This document shows positions 63,849-64,000 of a DNA stretch of 64,000 nt, one piece after another; positions within the stretch are counted from its first letter, which is position 1; every line of letters begins with the position of its first letter. The notes under the pieces were generated by a model, which made no database searches, was not told the DNA's origin, and saw only the letters and a program-made list of their open reading frames with translations. A program made the position numbers and the translations under genes. Source of the DNA: CAWIXB01 sp963839955 (lineage in GTDB: Bacteria > Actinomycetota > Actinomycetes > JACCUZ01); contig CAWIXB010000001.1 of the NCBI GenBank assembly GCA_963839955.1, forward strand, positions 2,108,001 to 2,172,000, written 5' to 3'.

Positions 63849-64000
63849 GGGAGGCCTCCATGATGCGGTCGAGGGTCTGCGGGCTGTCGGCGTCGAAGCC
63901 GTCGGCGAGTGCTTTCGCCTGCGCCTCCAGCACCTGCTTGTAGTCGCGCGGCATGACCTTGGTGAAGCGGCTCGCCGTCGCCTCGGGGTGGCTGGACCAC
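63841..64000 (-). CDS. gltB: Glutamate synthase large subunit, C-terminal end (partial)
   Basis: Only the final 52 codons and stop are in the window. They read FTKVMPRDYKQVLEAQ and end RIMEASRG, matching the GltB tail that precedes gltD in gltBD operons. The gene continues beyond position 64000. The stop overlaps the GTG of gltD, so the two are translationally coupled. Confidence 0.88.
   Translation of the reverse strand, partial: WSSHPEATASRFTKVMPRDYKQVLEAQAKALADGFDADSPQTLDRIMEASRG

Overview
The window is a high-G+C actinobacterial chromosome segment, most likely from Nocardioides or a close relative. This is inferred from the GC-rich codon use, frequent GTG starts, an ANTAR response regulator, a PolA whose proofreading domain looks degenerate, and the overall gene content. 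No taxonomic search was possible. Nearly every long second-strand reading frame is a shadow of a real gene. I see no transposase, integrase, phage gene or CRISPR array.

Region A (173-13776, all minus strand) encodes four large secreted proteins. Three are tandem paralogues of the GH71 (alpha-1,3-glucanase-like) family. They share the same N-terminal enzyme domain and a small beta domain but have different tails: a Pro/Thr linker plus a Lys/Ala-rich stretch plus a peptidoglycan-binding domain in one, and a DNRLRE module in the other two. The fourth is a surface protein of about 2,090 residues with a propeller-like domain, two LamG domains, many fibronectin-III repeats and two DNRLRE modules.

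Region B (13976-28818) is a cell-surface glycopolymer locus. A five-gene minus-strand operon encodes a Wzy-like polymerase, a Wzx-like flippase, two TagD-like cytidylyltransferases and a CDP-alcohol phosphotransferase. Around it are a fused cytidylyltransferase-SDR enzyme (resembling CDP-ribitol synthases), a TagF-like polyol-phosphate transferase, two GT4 glycosyltransferases, a Wzz/BY-kinase, a GDP-mannose 3,5-epimerase-like enzyme, an SGNH-like protein lacking visible catalytic residues, and a polyprenyl-phosphate sugar transferase. The set suggests an alditol-phosphate (teichoic-acid-like) or capsular polymer containing L-galactose or L-gulose. Region A next door may anchor to or remodel that coat.

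Region C (28978-42740) is mostly housekeeping: YjbR and VOC proteins, uvrB, coaE overlapping a membrane acyltransferase-like gene, rpsA, a methyltransferase, a lytic transglycosylase, polA, a hotdog thioesterase, a GNAT acetyltransferase and a DUF554 membrane protein.

Region D (42831-49233) holds a branched-chain amino acid ABC transporter: livHMGF on plus and livK convergent on minus, sharing a perfect bidirectional hairpin. LivH carries an unusual exported N-terminal domain. An ANTAR regulator and tRNA-Leu(CAA) follow.

Region E (49354-58103) looks like a plant-polysaccharide utilisation unit. A secreted GH67 alpha-glucuronidase, a LacI regulator and a secreted GH2 enzyme lie in the same direction. 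LacI-type palindromes sit just upstream of both enzyme genes, and the two enzymes share a related C-terminal module. Region F (58221-64000) has pyk, a PfpI-like protein, a secreted subtilase, gltD and the 3' end of gltB.
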